Assembly: GCF_018449725.1 (NCBI RefSeq)
Contig: NZ_JAAVVC010000008.1
Span: 1-64,000, forward strand
From: Pseudomonas sp. dw_612
Lineage (GTDB): Bacteria > Pseudomonadota > Gammaproteobacteria > Pseudomonadales > Pseudomonadaceae
Length of the DNA stretch: 64,000 bases
Reading direction: 5' to 3'
Shown one piece after another: positions 55,010-64,000 of the stretch (positions are counted from its first letter, which is position 1; each line of letters begins with the position of its first letter). A program made the position numbers and the translations under genes. The notes under the pieces are model-generated. The model was not told the origin of the DNA and searched no databases. It saw nothing but the letters and a program-made list of their open reading frames with translations.

Positions 55010-55243
55010 ATGACCGAGCGCCATTTGATTCACACGGAAACCCTGCCTAACGCCTGCAAAATCGAGGTGAAAGCCAAAATCCTGCGGGACGGTTCGCTGG
55101 AGATGTCCATCGGGGTTTACCGGCCGGACGGCACGGTGATTCTTGAGAACAACGATCCATCGCCGCATCTGCTGGACATGGAAGCGGCGATGGAGTGGGG
55201 CATCGAAATCGCGAGGAATGCCGCGAACGCTCAGACCGCCTGA
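55010..55243 (+). CDS. Small conserved hypothetical protein
   Basis: A 77-residue soluble protein ([20 protein letters not shown], then [20 protein letters not shown]). ATG 55010 has GGGAG upstream. Its 3' end overlaps the end of the hydrolase gene on the other strand by 13 bases. Divergent from the radical SAM cassette, so possibly co-regulated, but no evidence of a functional link. Family unknown. Confidence 0.65.
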   Translation: MTERHLIHTETLPNACKIEVKAKILRDGSLEMSIGVYRPDGTVILENNDPSPHLLDMEAAMEWGIEIARNAANAQTA

Positions 55244-56139
55244 CCTTCATTCAGCGCCAGATAGCGCTTGAACCAATCCAGCGTGCGGCTCCAGGCGAGT
55301 TTGGCGGCGGCTTCGTCGTAGCGAGGTGTGGAGTCGTTATGAAAGCCGTGGTTCGCGCCGGGGTAAATGTAGGCTTCATAGGTTTTGCCCGCCGCTTTCA
55401 ACGCCTGCTCGAACGCCGGCCAGCCCTCGTTGATACGGGTGTCCAGTTCGCCGTAGTGCAGCATCAGCGGCGCCTTGATGCGCGTTACATCCTTGGCCTC
55501 AGGCTGGCGACCATAGAATGACACCGCCGCGCCCAGTTCCGGGTAGGCCACGGCCGCCGCATTGACCACGCCACCGCCGTAACAGAAACCCGTGATGCCG
55601 ACTTTTCCGGTGCCCGAGGAATGGTGCATCAGCCACTCGATGGCGGCGAAAAAGTCATTCATGAGTTTTTCCGGGTCGACGGTGAGTTGCAGCTCCCGGC
55701 CCTTGTCATCGTTGCCGGGATAGCCGCCCACCGACGTCAGGCCATCGGGGGCGAGGGCGATGAAACCGGCCTTGGCCAGACGCCGGGCGACGTCTTCGAT
55801 ATACGGGTTGAGCCCCCGGTTTTCATGCACGACCACCACCGCCGGCACCTTGCCGGTGGCTTTCGCCGGGCGCACCAGGTAACCCCGCACTTGGCCGTGG
55901 CCCTTGGGCGATGGGTAGGTGATGTACTCGGCGAGAATGTCCGGGTCGGTGAATTCCACTTGCTCGGCCAGGGCGTAATTCGGGCTCAGGGCGGCGAGCA
56001 GGGCAGACGCGGTCAAACCGCCCAGGGTGAACAACGCCGCACGGTCGAGAAACTCGCGCCGGTTGATCTGGCCATGCACGTAGTAGTCGTAGAGTTCCAG
56101 TAATTCGGGGGCGAAGTCTTTGGCGGTCAGACGGGTCAT
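55231..56139 (-). CDS. Dienelactone hydrolase family protein
   Basis: A 302-residue YghX-like protein. An N-terminal helix is followed by a hydrophobic segment [25 protein letters not shown] preceded by twin basic residues (NRREFL), which looks like a Tat-type export signal. The dienelactone-hydrolase domain has Cys in GFCYGGG, Asp in GELDTRI and His in GANHGFHN as its triad. It would hydrolyse an ester or lactone in the periplasm; substrate unknown. Confidence 0.88.
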   Translation of the reverse strand: MTRLTAKDFAPELLELYDYYVHGQINRREFLDRAALFTLGGLTASALLAALSPNYALAEQVEFTDPDILAEYITYPSPKGHGQVRGYLVRPAKATGKVPAVVVVHENRGLNPYIEDVARRLAKAGFIALAPDGLTSVGGYPGNDDKGRELQLTVDPEKLMNDFFAAIEWLMHHSSGTGKVGITGFCYGGGVVNAAAVAYPELGAAVSFYGRQPEAKDVTRIKAPLMLHYGELDTRINEGWPAFEQALKAAGKTYEAYIYPGANHGFHNDSTPRYDEAAAKLAWSRTLDWFKRYLALNEGQAV

Positions 56140-56163
56140 TGGCCTGTTTCCTGTCGATGATGT

Positions 56164-56664
56164 TTAGGCATTCGCGACTTTGGCGGTGCGGATAAACAAC
56201 GCGCGCACCTTGTCCCAGAAGTTGCCGCCGAGCACGAAAAAGCTGCCGATCAGCATGAGGTCGCCCAGCACCTGCATCTGCCACAGGTTCGGGCGCAATC
56301 CCGGCCAGAGGCTGTCGACGTAGGGTTCAAGAAACGCCGAGATCAGCGGCAAGCAGAACATCACCAGGCCGACGCGATGCCGAACCGGGCCCACTTCGGC
56401 GTCGACACTCGGCGCCATAGATGTCACGTAGCCAAACACGCTGCGTTTCAATTGCTGGAACCCGGCCTTGCCCATGACCGCAATCACCAGAATCAGCAGC
56501 ACCTTGTTGCTGATAAACAGCACGCCCGTCATCGCCGCGATTTTCGAACCCGGAACCCCGAGGGCGGCCGCCAGCGGCACCATCAGCCATGAGCCCAGCA
56601 TCAGGCAGAGAATGACGATGCCCAGTTTGAAGCGCCAGCCGGCCGAGTGGGGTTGGGTGGTCAT
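56164..56664 (-). CDS. Transporter-suffix-domain membrane protein
   Basis: A 166-residue protein with four hydrophobic segments (about residues 12-35, 43-63, 95-115 and 130-148) and the GDLMLIGSFFVLGGNFWDKVRALF end typical of the small membrane proteins called transporter suffix domain. ATG 56664 is preferred over the frame start at 56730 because it begins the family-like MTTQPHSAGWRFKLG. It lies 24 bp before the dienelactone hydrolase gene on the same strand. Role unknown. Confidence 0.75.
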   Translation of the reverse strand: MTTQPHSAGWRFKLGIVILCLMLGSWLMVPLAAALGVPGSKIAAMTGVLFISNKVLLILVIAVMGKAGFQQLKRSVFGYVTSMAPSVDAEVGPVRHRVGLVMFCLPLISAFLEPYVDSLWPGLRPNLWQMQVLGDLMLIGSFFVLGGNFWDKVRALFIRTAKVANA

Positions 56665-56821
56665 GAGGGTCGCACCTTTGATGGATTGCCGCTGATTTGC
56701 GAGCACTTGAAAAAGCGTAGCAGCTGACACGGGACTGCGAGCAAGTCCGCGTTTTTGTACCGCTCGGCTTTCATAGGGACGGCTATGCTCCAGTCATCTT
56801 CCTTGGCCGGGGAACCCCCCT

Positions 56822-58375
56822 ATGCATTCACGCGCCGCCATGCTGATCCGGTCGGGGCCGCTCTTGCTGCTGGTGCTCGGCTTCAGTGGGTGCGCGCGCG
56901 TGGGGCCGGACTTCCAGCCGCCAGGCGAGGAGTGGGTCAAACACTGGAGCACGCCGGCGCTGGAAAAAGCCAGTGAGCGGGGCGAAAGTCCGGACCTGCG
57001 CCAGTGGTGGCAGGTCTTCAATGACCCGGTGCTCGACCAGTTGATCACCGACGCGGATGCCCACAACTCCAGCCTGAAAATTGCCGGGCTGCGGGTGATT
57101 GAAGCCCGGGCGCAATTGGGCATTGCCCAGGCCGGGCGCTATCCGCAACTGCAGCAGGCGAATGTCGATTTGCTCTACGCGGAGCGCCGCCAATACAGCG
57201 GCAGCAACCCGAAGAACAGCCGTTTCTGGCAGTTCAGCGAAGGCTTCGACGTGGGCTGGGAGCTGGATTTCTGGGGCCGTTTCAGTCGCGCCATCGAATC
57301 CTCCGATGCCAGTTATTTCGCGGCCCAGGCCAACTATGAAGACGTGCTGGTGCTGCTGCGCGCGCAAGTGGCGGACACCTACTTTTCACTGCGCGCCACC
57401 GAAGCGCGATTGCGCGTGGCCCGGGACAACACTCGGCAGCAGAAACGCAGCCTCGACATCACGCGCAAGCTGTTCAACAGTGGCCAGACCGCCGAGCTTG
57501 ACCTGCAACAGGCCAGGACCCAATACCTCGGCACGCTGGCCAGCATCCCCAACCTCGAAGACCAGTTGCATCGAACCCGCAATGCCCTGGCGGTGCTGAC
57601 CGGGCAGGCGCCGGGCGAGTTACCGCAAGTGACGGAAAACCAGGAGTTGATCCCGCTGCTGGACCGCGCGGTGCTGCGCGACGTGCCAGCCAACCTGCTG
57701 CTGCGTCGCCCCGATGTGCGTGCCGCCGAGTTGAATGTCGCCGCCCAGTCGGCACTGATCGGCGTCGCCGTCAGTGATTTCTATCCGTCGCTGACCTTGC
57801 TCGGCAGCATTGTCTGGACCGCCAGTTCCGTGGGCGGCACGCCGAACAACCTGGATTTTGTCGGCGGCCCGAGCCTGCGCTGGAACCTGTTCGACCACGG
57901 CCAGATCACCAACAACGTGCGGGTGCAGGATGCGCGTTTGCAGCAACTGATCGAGTCCTACCGCGACACGGTTCGCCAGGCTGCACGGGAAGCCGACGAT
58001 GCCGCCAGCGGCCTGAGCAAGTCCCTGGAGCGCGAACGCATCCTGCGCCAGGCCGAAGTGGCGGCCAAGCGTTCGCTGGTGCTGGCGCGCGCGCAGTACA
58101 CCGAAGGCTTTTCAGATTTTCAGCGGGTGCTGGATGCGCAACGGGCATTGCTCGAACAGCAGGACAACTACCTGGTCAGCCGCAGCAATGCCGTGAGCAA
58201 TTTGATTGCGCTGTACAAGGCCCTTGGTGGCGGTTGGTACGCCGCCCAGCCGATTGTCGATCGGGCCACGCAAAAACAAATGGAAAAACGCACGGACTGG
58301 GGCGACTTGCTCGACGAGCCCACCGCCACGCCGCCAGTCTTTCCCCAGCCCGACAAGGTGAACAACCATGAGTGA
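56822..58375 (+). CDS. NodT-type outer-membrane efflux lipoprotein
   Basis: A 517-residue TolC-like channel with a lipoprotein signal peptide and lipobox GFSGC (VGPDFQPP follows, the usual NodT start). Two repeats of the long coiled-coil/beta unit are visible (first about 55-255, including LKIAGLRVIEARAQLGIAQA and the Trp-rich VGWELDFWGRF; second about 280-480 with ARAQYTEGFSDFQRVLDAQ). It exports substrate through the outer membrane with the HlyD adaptor encoded next. The stop overlaps that gene's ATG by 8 bases, so they are one operon. Confidence 0.92.
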   Translation: MHSRAAMLIRSGPLLLLVLGFSGCARVGPDFQPPGEEWVKHWSTPALEKASERGESPDLRQWWQVFNDPVLDQLITDADAHNSSLKIAGLRVIEARAQLGIAQAGRYPQLQQANVDLLYAERRQYSGSNPKNSRFWQFSEGFDVGWELDFWGRFSRAIESSDASYFAAQANYEDVLVLLRAQVADTYFSLRATEARLRVARDNTRQQKRSLDITRKLFNSGQTAELDLQQARTQYLGTLASIPNLEDQLHRTRNALAVLTGQAPGELPQVTENQELIPLLDRAVLRDVPANLLLRRPDVRAAELNVAAQSALIGVAVSDFYPSLTLLGSIVWTASSVGGTPNNLDFVGGPSLRWNLFDHGQITNNVRVQDARLQQLIESYRDTVRQAAREADDAASGLSKSLERERILRQAEVAAKRSLVLARAQYTEGFSDFQRVLDAQRALLEQQDNYLVSRSNAVSNLIALYKALGGGWYAAQPIVDRATQKQMEKRTDWGDLLDEPTATPPVFPQPDKVNNHE

Positions 58376-59507
58376 AGCCGCGCAGCCTTCTGTCGAAGCG
58401 CCTGCACCCAAGGCGCCCGCACCGGCCGCCGATCCGGCGAAAAAAGGCATCAAGTGGGTGCTGCTGCTGATCCTCATCAGCCTCGCCTGGTACTTGCTGG
58501 CCGACCGCTTCACGCCTTACACGCAACAGGCCCGAGTCGGGGCGTTTGTGATCCCGGTGGCGTCGGAAGTGGCGGGGCGGGTGATCCGGGTGAATGTGCG
58601 CAACAACCAGGATGTCCGGGCCGGGGACATCCTGTTCGAGGTCGATCCGCAGCCGTATCAGATCGCCGTGGAGCGCGCCCGCGCCGACCTCGAATCGACC
58701 CGCCGCCAGATCGGCGCCAGCACCGCCGGCATCGCCTCGGCGCAAGCGTCGTTGCGTTCGGCCCAGGCCAACGAACTCAAGACGCGGCAGGACAATCAAC
58801 GCCTGGAAGGCTTGTACCGCGCGGATAAAGGCACGGTGTCGGTACGCTTGCTGGAAGTGTCCCGGGCCAATCTCGAACAGGCCGCCAGCCAGGTCGTTGC
58901 GGCGCAGGCCGAAGTGCAACGGGCCAAGGAGCAGGAGGGCGGCAGTGAGACGGAAAACGCTCAGTTGCGCAGTGCCGCGACGGCCTTGTCAAAAGCCGAA
59001 CTGGATTTGGCCAACACCCGCATCGGCGCGCGCTCGGCCGGGCTGATCACCGACCTGCGCACCGATGTCGGCCAATTCGCCGCCGCCGGCAGCCCGGTGA
59101 TGACCCTGATCGCCATCCATGATGTGTGGATCAGTGCCGACATGACTGAGAACAACCTGGGCCTGGTCAAACCCGACACGCCGGTGGCGATTGTGCTGGA
59201 TGCATTGCCGGGCGAGGTGTTCGGCGGCCGGGTGCGCAGTGTCGGTTATGGCGTCAGCGTCGGCCAGCCGCCCGCGCCTGGCACCTTGCCGAGCGTGCAG
59301 AACAGCCGAGATTGGTTGCGTCCGGCCCAGCGTTTTCCGGTGGTGATCGAGTTCGATGAGGACGCCATGAATACCCTGCGCGACAGTCGCGCCATTCGCG
59401 CGGGTGGGCAGGCGGAAGTGATGGCGTTCCCGGCATCTGGCAATCCGTTGAACCCGCTCGGGCGGATGTTTTTGAGTCTGATGAGCTGGTTGTCGTATGC
59501 CTACTAG
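58368..59507 (+). CDS. HlyD/EmrA-type membrane fusion protein
   Basis: A 379-residue adaptor with one N-terminal transmembrane helix (about residues 28-46, LLLILISLAWYLLADRF), a biotinyl-lipoyl-like half-motif (VGAFVIPVASEVAGRVIRV), a long coiled-coil hairpin (about 95-210) and the second half (GLITDLRTDVGQFAAAGSPV) with a beta-barrel after it. It bridges the inner-membrane protein DUF2955 and the outer-membrane channel. It overlaps the neighbours at both ends (8 and 11 bases). Confidence 0.92.
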   Translation: MSEAAQPSVEAPAPKAPAPAADPAKKGIKWVLLLILISLAWYLLADRFTPYTQQARVGAFVIPVASEVAGRVIRVNVRNNQDVRAGDILFEVDPQPYQIAVERARADLESTRRQIGASTAGIASAQASLRSAQANELKTRQDNQRLEGLYRADKGTVSVRLLEVSRANLEQAASQVVAAQAEVQRAKEQEGGSETENAQLRSAATALSKAELDLANTRIGARSAGLITDLRTDVGQFAAAGSPVMTLIAIHDVWISADMTENNLGLVKPDTPVAIVLDALPGEVFGGRVRSVGYGVSVGQPPAPGTLPSVQNSRDWLRPAQRFPVVIEFDEDAMNTLRDSRAIRAGGQAEVMAFPASGNPLNPLGRMFLSLMSWLSYAY

Positions 59508-60513
59508 GCGCACGCCCCGGGATCAGCGTTCGCTGCGCCTGGCTACGGGCACGGCGCTGTGTCTGGCCGCGAGTTTCGGCCTGGCGTTGCCGATTCCGTT
59601 TCTTGCGCCGGTGCTGGCGTTGCTGTTTTTGGCGACTCTTAATCGGCCGCTGCCGTTGAAGGCCGGGGTGGTGTTGGCGCTGGTGGCGATGCTGACCACC
59701 AGCGTCGGCTTGTTGTTGGTCCCGCTGTTGAGTCATTACCCGCTCAGCGGTTTGCTGTTGATTAGCGTCGGATTGTTCGGAGTGTTTCGCTTTGGCCTGC
59801 GCGGTGGCAACAACCTGATCGTGACCTTTCTGGTGATCGGCCTGACCATGATTTCGGCGGCCGGCACTGCCAGTTTTGAATTGGCGCTGCTGGTCATCGG
59901 CGCGTTGGTCAAAGGGTTGCTGCTCGCGGTGATCGTGGTGACGCTGAGCCATGGGCTGTTTCCCGAACCGGCCAACGTGCCGCCATCACCTGTCGCCCCG
60001 ACACTTCCAGCCGAAGAGATTGATCGAGTCGCGCTGCGGGCCACGCTGATCGTGTTGCCGGCATTCCTGCTCGCGCTGATCGATCCGGCCAGCTACCTGC
60101 CGATTATCCTCAAAGCGGTCAGCGTGGGGCAGCAGAGTTCCACGACCACGGCGCGCCATGCCGGTCGCGAGTTGCTTGGCTCGACGCTGCTGGGCGGTCT
60201 GTTGGCGATTCTGTTCTGGTGCGCTCTGAGCCTGTTCGTGCACTTGTGGATGTTCTTTCTGTGGATGTTGCTGTTCGGGCTGGTGCTGGCGCGCAAACTT
60301 TATGCCCTGAGCCCGACCCGGTTCAGCCCGGGGTTCTGGCTGAATACGCTGATCACATTGATTATCCTGCTGGGGCAATCGGTGCAGGACAGCGCCGCTG
60401 GCAAGGATGTCTACACCGCGTTTGCCGTGCGCATGGGGCTGTTTATCGCGGTGACGTTGTATGCGTGGTTGATGGTGCATCTGCTGGAGCAACGCCGAGC
60501 GAGCCCAGCCTGA
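59497..60513 (+). CDS. DUF2955 inner-membrane protein
   Basis: A 338-residue polytopic protein with about ten hydrophobic helices in two clusters (about 18-150 and 185-330) and a soluble segment (EPANVPPSPVAPTLPAEEI) between them. The N-terminal part, ATGTALCLAASFGLALPIPFLAPVL, fits DUF2955, which is regularly found beside HlyD-type adaptors. It is related in plan to the FUSC/AaeB efflux proteins. Probably the inner-membrane transporter of the three-gene efflux operon. Substrate unknown; aromatic acids are a guess from AaeB. Confidence 0.88.
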   Translation: MPTRRTPRDQRSLRLATGTALCLAASFGLALPIPFLAPVLALLFLATLNRPLPLKAGVVLALVAMLTTSVGLLLVPLLSHYPLSGLLLISVGLFGVFRFGLRGGNNLIVTFLVIGLTMISAAGTASFELALLVIGALVKGLLLAVIVVTLSHGLFPEPANVPPSPVAPTLPAEEIDRVALRATLIVLPAFLLALIDPASYLPIILKAVSVGQQSSTTTARHAGRELLGSTLLGGLLAILFWCALSLFVHLWMFFLWMLLFGLVLARKLYALSPTRFSPGFWLNTLITLIILLGQSVQDSAAGKDVYTAFAVRMGLFIAVTLYAWLMVHLLEQRRASPA

Positions 60514-60603
60514 ACCCTGGCTGAACGGCTCTGCGGTGAGCAGCGCTTTGGAGGAGGGCTGGCCTTACACTTCGACCCTCGTCCAACCCCTGAAGTCAAA
60601 GCC

Positions 60604-61182
60604 ATGTCTGAAACGTTCGAAGTCCCCAGCCCCCACGAACACCATGTCGAACACGTCACGCATCATGCCCATGGCAATGGCGATAATTTCGCCAGCAAAA
60701 TCGCAGTGATGACCGCCGTCATGGCCACCATCGGCGCCTTGCTCAGCTATCAGGCGGGCTCCACGGAAAGCGAAGCGGCGATGGACAAGAACAACGCCGC
60801 CATCGAGAAAACCGAAGCGTCCAACCAGTGGAATTACTACCAGGCCAAATCCAGTCGGCAGAACCTTTCCGAACTGGCGACCCATATCCCGGGCATCGAC
60901 GCCACGCACTACGCGGCCGAAGCCGAGCGCTATAAAAAAGAAAAAGAAGTCGTGCGCAAGAAAGCCGAAGCGCTGGAGGAAGAAGTGCGGGTGTGGGATG
61001 AAAAGTCAGAACAGGCCTTGCATCAACATCACCGCTGGGCCCAGGCGATGACCGCGATCCAGATCGCGATTTCCCTGGCAGCCATCACCTTGCTGACCCG
61101 CAAGGAGTGGCTGAAAAAAGTCGCCTACACCGCCGCTGGCGCGAGTGTGGTGCTGGGGACATTGGCATGGTTGCATCTGTAA
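60604..61182 (+). CDS. DUF4337 protein
   Basis: A 192-residue protein with a His-rich N-terminus (PHEHHVEHVTHHAHGNGDN), a transmembrane helix near 35-51 (IAVMTAVMATIGALLSY), a long cytoplasmic or periplasmic coiled coil (about 60-145) and two C-terminal hydrophobic helices (about 147-168 and 172-190). This is the DUF4337 plan. Function unknown. It follows the efflux operon by about 90 bp on the same strand but has its own leader. Confidence 0.85.
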   Translation: MSETFEVPSPHEHHVEHVTHHAHGNGDNFASKIAVMTAVMATIGALLSYQAGSTESEAAMDKNNAAIEKTEASNQWNYYQAKSSRQNLSELATHIPGIDATHYAAEAERYKKEKEVVRKKAEALEEEVRVWDEKSEQALHQHHRWAQAMTAIQIAISLAAITLLTRKEWLKKVAYTAAGASVVLGTLAWLHL

Positions 61183-61205
61183 AAAGGAATACGCCAATCC
61201 CTGAG

Positions 61206-61700
61206 TGAGCGAGCTTGCTCGCGAAGGCGATTTACCCTCCACCATTGATGCTGGCCGACCCACCGCTATCGCGAGCAAGCTCGCTCCCACAGGAGATCTG
61301 TGGTGGATGGACACAGTGCGAACGACGCCAAACCCTTGTGGGAGCGGGCTTGCTCGCGAAAGCGATTGACCATTCAATATTGAAGCTGACTGACCCACCG
61401 CCTTCGCGAGCAAGCCCGCTCCCACAGGAGATCTGTGGTGGATGGAAACAGTGCGAACGACGCCAAACCCTTGTGGGAGCGGGCTTGCTCGCGAAAGCGA
61501 TTGACCATTCAATATTGAAGCTGACTGACCCACCGCCTTCGCGAGCAAGCCCGCTCCCACAGGAGATCTGTGGTGGATGGAAACAGTGCGAACGACGCCA
61601 AACCCTTGTGGGAGCGAGCTTGCTCGCGATGGCGATTTACCAATCAACAGTGATATTGACTGATCCACCGCCTTCGCGAGCAGGCTCGCTCCCACAAAGG
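61206..61700. repeat. REP array with 135 bp tandem units
   Basis: REP palindromes alternate in orientation about every 65 bp. The intervening sequence (AGATCTGTGGTGGATGG ... GACTGACCCACCGCC) is itself repeated exactly: AGATCTG starts at 61294, 61429 and 61564, a period of 135 bp, for roughly three full copies with partial units at each end. This is amplification of a REP doublet. The open frames across it (both strands) come from the repeat. Confidence 0.9.
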
Positions 61701-61732
61701 GATCTCCCGCAGGGATTCGGTGGTGAGTGGGG

Positions 61733-64000
61733 TCAATCCCCCCGCATCTGCCTCAGTTCTTCAATCGTCTCGATCAGCGCGTCATACGACACCGGTTTGC
61801 CCAGGTGTCGGTCGAAACCGGATTTGCGGGATTTCTCGATGTCGCTCTCGGCGCCGTAACCAGTCAAGGCAATCGCCGGGATTTGCTTGATGTGCGGCAG
61901 TTCACGCAGGGCGCGCATCAGGTCATGGCCGCTCATGCCCGGCATGCCCACGTCGGACACCACCACGTCGTATTGGCCGGTCCGGGCGGCTTCCAGCGCC
62001 TGGTGCGGCTCGGTGAAGTCGATGACCCGGGCGTCCTCCATTTCCAGCAGCATTTTCAGGGTGTCCAGCACGTCCCGGGAGTCATCCACCAGCAACACGG
62101 TGAGCCCGGCGAGACGCCCGCACTGTTCGCCGGACTGCGCCGACGGCGCCAGGGCCTCATGAGGTGTGCTCAAGGGCAGCAGCACGGTAAAGGTGCAGCC
62201 CAGGCCAAGGCCTGGGGATTGCACTTCGACACTGCCGCCATGGGCCTCGGTCAACTGGCGGACCAGCGACAGGCCAATCCCCAGGCCGTCCCGTTGATGG
62301 GTCGCATGCTGATTGGCGGCCTGACCGAACAGGTCGAACACTTCACCCAGGCTCTCGGCGCTCAGGCCGACGCCGCTGTCTTGCACATCGAGCCGGGCCA
62401 TGCCGCCATCGTTGCTCGCAATCAAGCGGATGGCGCCGCCAGCCGGGGTGAACTTCAGCGCGTTATTTACCAGGTTCCAGATGATTTGTTCGACCCGTGT
62501 CGGGTCAGCATCGATCACCAGCGCCTCTGGCATGTGCAGCGTCATGTCGACGCCCGGGTTGTCATTGGTCACTACGTGATGGATGTCTTGCAGCATCCGG
62601 TTCAGGTCGACGGTGCTGCGCTTGAGCCGCAGTTTGCCGGTGCGTATCCGGGCGACGTCGAGCAAATCGTCAATGATGCGCGCCTGGCTGCTGACCGCGT
62701 CGCAAATGGTGTTCACCGCTTTTTCCGCCGGGTCCGCCGACTTGATCTCGGGCAGGCGCCGCAGCAGTTCGGCGTTGAGTTGAATCAGGTTCAGCGGGTG
62801 CTTGAGCTCATGGGACATCACCGCAAAGAACTCGTCCTTGAGATGGCTGGTGCTCTGGGTTTCAGCCAGTTGCAGGTTCTGCTCTTCATGCAGACGCTTG
62901 TGCCCCGTCAGGTCCCTGGCGATTTTCACGTAGCCCTTGAGGTTGTCGCCCTGAAGCAGCGTGACTTCGCCGCTGCAGAAAAAGCGGCTGCCATCCTTGC
63001 GCAGGTGCCAGCGTTCGTCTTCGTTGCGGCCGTGGGTACGCACCGCCAGCAACTCGTTTTCAGGGACGCCGGCGGCACGGTCCTCTTCGGAGAACAGGAA
63101 GTCGTAATACGCGCCTTCGGCCTCGGCTTTGCTGTAGCCGAAGATCAGTTCCGCGCCTTTGTTCCAGGTGGTGATGATCCCCAGTTCATCGAGGGTAATG
63201 ATCGCGTAGTCGCGGGTGCTTTCGGCCACCAGGCGCATGCGTTCTTCGCCCATGCGCAGCTCTTCTTCGGCGGCGCGGCGCTTGGTGATGTCGATGAACG
63301 TCAGCACCGTGCCGTCGATGTGATTTTCACTGGAGCGGTAAGGCAGGATGCGCGCGATGTACCAACGGTTGTCGGTGCTGCAGACTTCGCGTTCGATCAT
63401 GTTCAAGGACTCGAACACCAGCGCCGCATCGCCCGCCAGGTCTTCGTAGTCCAGGCGATGGGTGATGTCGAGCAACGAACGCCCGGTGTCCACCGGCAAC
63501 ATGCTGAAGATGTCGGTGGCCCGGGGCGTGAACCACTTGATGCGCAGGTTGCTGTCGACAAACACCGTGGCAATGTCGGTGGAGGCGATCAGGTTGGTCA
63601 GGTAATCATTGATCTTGTCGGTTTCTTCGACTTTGGTTTTCAGCTCGAAGTTGACGGTCAGCAACTCTTCGTTGATCGACTGCAACTCTTCCTTGCTGGT
63701 TTCCAACTCTTCGGTGGCCGAGCGCAGTTCTTCGTTGATCGCCTGCATTTCTTCGTTGGAAGCCTTGAGCTCTTCGCTGGAGACTTCCGATTGTTCGATG
63801 GTGTCCTGCAACTGCAACTTGGTGCGTTGCAGTTCCCGCTCAAGGTTGGATAACACCTGGTTTTCCGATTGCAGCGCGGTGCCGGTCGCGACGTCGGCCG
63901 CGTCGACTTCGACTTCCTCGAAAATCACCAGGACGAATTCGCTGTCCGATTCTTCGTCGCGATAAGGGTGGGCCAGAAGGTCCACTTTGAAGCTGCGATC
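61733..64000 (-). CDS. CheB/CheR-type hybrid histidine kinase, C-terminal part
   Basis: Partial: the gene runs beyond base 64000, so the N-terminus (expected CheB methylesterase and CheR methyltransferase domains) is not seen; the GTG at 63985 is internal. Visible in order: coiled coil with the SEELKASNEEMQAINEEL pattern characteristic of CheB-CheR fusions, PAS domain (IASTDIATVFVDSNLRIKW), second PAS (TRDYAIITLDELGIITTWNKG) with PAC, histidine kinase with the phospho-acceptor in FAVMSHELKHPLN, ATPase N-box (NLVNNALKFTP), G boxes (DSGVGLS, GLGIGLSLV), and a receiver domain with Asp in VVSDVGMPGMSG and the final lysine in GKPVS. A large cytoplasmic two-component sensor. REP array follows its 3' end. 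Confidence 0.9.
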   Translation of the reverse strand, partial: DRSFKVDLLAHPYRDEESDSEFVLVIFEEVEVDAADVATGTALQSENQVLSNLERELQRTKLQLQDTIEQSEVSSEELKASNEEMQAINEELRSATEELETSKEELQSINEELLTVNFELKTKVEETDKINDYLTNLIASTDIATVFVDSNLRIKWFTPRATDIFSMLPVDTGRSLLDITHRLDYEDLAGDAALVFESLNMIEREVCSTDNRWYIARILPYRSSENHIDGTVLTFIDITKRRAAEEELRMGEERMRLVAESTRDYAIITLDELGIITTWNKGAELIFGYSKAEAEGAYYDFLFSEEDRAAGVPENELLAVRTHGRNEDERWHLRKDGSRFFCSGEVTLLQGDNLKGYVKIARDLTGHKRLHEEQNLQLAETQSTSHLKDEFFAVMSHELKHPLNLIQLNAELLRRLPEIKSADPAEKAVNTICDAVSSQARIIDDLLDVARIRTGKLRLKRSTVDLNRMLQDIHHVVTNDNPGVDMTLHMPEALVIDADPTRVEQIIWNLVNNALKFTPAGGAIRLIASNDGGMARLDVQDSGVGLSAESLGEVFDLFGQAANQHATHQRDGLGIGLSLVRQLTEAHGGSVEVQSPGLGLGCTFTVLLPLSTPHEALAPSAQSGEQCGRLAGLTVLLVDDSRDVLDTLKMLLEMEDARVIDFTEPHQALEAARTGQYDVVVSDVGMPGMSGHDLMRALRELPHIKQIPAIALTGYGAESDIEKSRKSGFDRHLGKPVSYDALIETIEELRQMRGD

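Noticed and set aside
61206..61700. CRISPR-like array
   Set aside because: Repeats are REP palindromes in alternating orientation and the intervening segments are themselves repeated, so there are no unique spacers and no cas genes nearby.
61215..61859. 214-codon frame on the plus strand through the REP array
   Set aside because: Made of repeated REP translations (SRASPLPQ, GAGLLAK) that also appear in every other REP cluster in the window.
61727..63853. 708-codon open frame on the plus strand
   Set aside because: It lies exactly opposite the hybrid histidine kinase gene, whose domains are all recognisable. The plus-strand translation has no domain character.

Overview
The window is a 64 kb stretch of a Pseudomonas chromosome, most likely the P. 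fluorescens group. The grounds are high GC content, Pseudomonas-type protein families (DUF2388, DUF3313, an Mqo with a signal-like N-terminus, a c-di-GMP protein, an MCP, a CheB/CheR-type hybrid kinase), and many REP palindromes built on GTGGGAGCGGGCTTGCTCGCGAA in the gaps between genes. I saw no rRNA, tRNA, CRISPR array, integrase or IS transposase.

Layout. (1) 0.4-9.3 kb: housekeeping and accessory genes separated by REP clusters: a saccharopine-dehydrogenase-like protein with a DUF2269 membrane protein, a DUF3313 lipoprotein, a DUF2388 protein, an MCP, a divergent HxlR regulator/NmrA oxidoreductase pair, an NTF2-like exported protein and a DUF72 protein. (2) 9.7-13.6 kb: mqo, then an AT-rich FRG-domain gene that looks acquired, then two membrane proteins of unknown role. 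(3) 13.9-26.1 kb: zinc alcohol dehydrogenase, katG, a 27-residue membrane peptide, an AbrB-type membrane protein, an iron-permease-like protein, a CHASE4-PAS-GGDEF-EAL protein, a winged-helix protein, a beta-propeller protein and an alpha/beta hydrolase.

(4) 26.1-51.6 kb is a contact-dependent inhibition (CDI / two-partner secretion) island: cdiB, a 4443-residue cdiA and an overlapping immunity gene, followed by a second, promoterless and 5'-truncated cdiA module. That module carries a colicin-E5-like anticodon nuclease with its immunity gene, and is followed by a third orphan toxin fragment with a putative immunity gene. The second module shares about 940 bp of near-identical sequence with the main cdiA in the same reading frame, exactly 7551 bp apart. 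A crossover there would give a full-length CdiA with a different toxin. A lipoprotein gene with its terminator is duplicated and closes each module. The cdiB promoter region is duplicated 1.3 kb upstream in front of three small AT-rich genes. Two immunity-type genes carry poly-G tracts (G11 and G8) that could slip.

(5) 51.6-54.7 kb, on the opposite strand: a radical SAM/SPASM protein with three small genes, all containing the Y-x10-G[D/N]L motif (DUF1842/DUF1843 type). This is a peptide-modification-type cassette whose product and function are, as far as I know, undescribed. (6) 54.9-64 kb: a dienelactone-hydrolase-like protein, a three-gene efflux operon (outer membrane factor, HlyD-type adaptor, DUF2955 inner membrane protein), a DUF4337 protein, a REP array with a 135 bp period, and the C-terminal part of a large CheB/CheR-type hybrid histidine kinase that runs off the window end.
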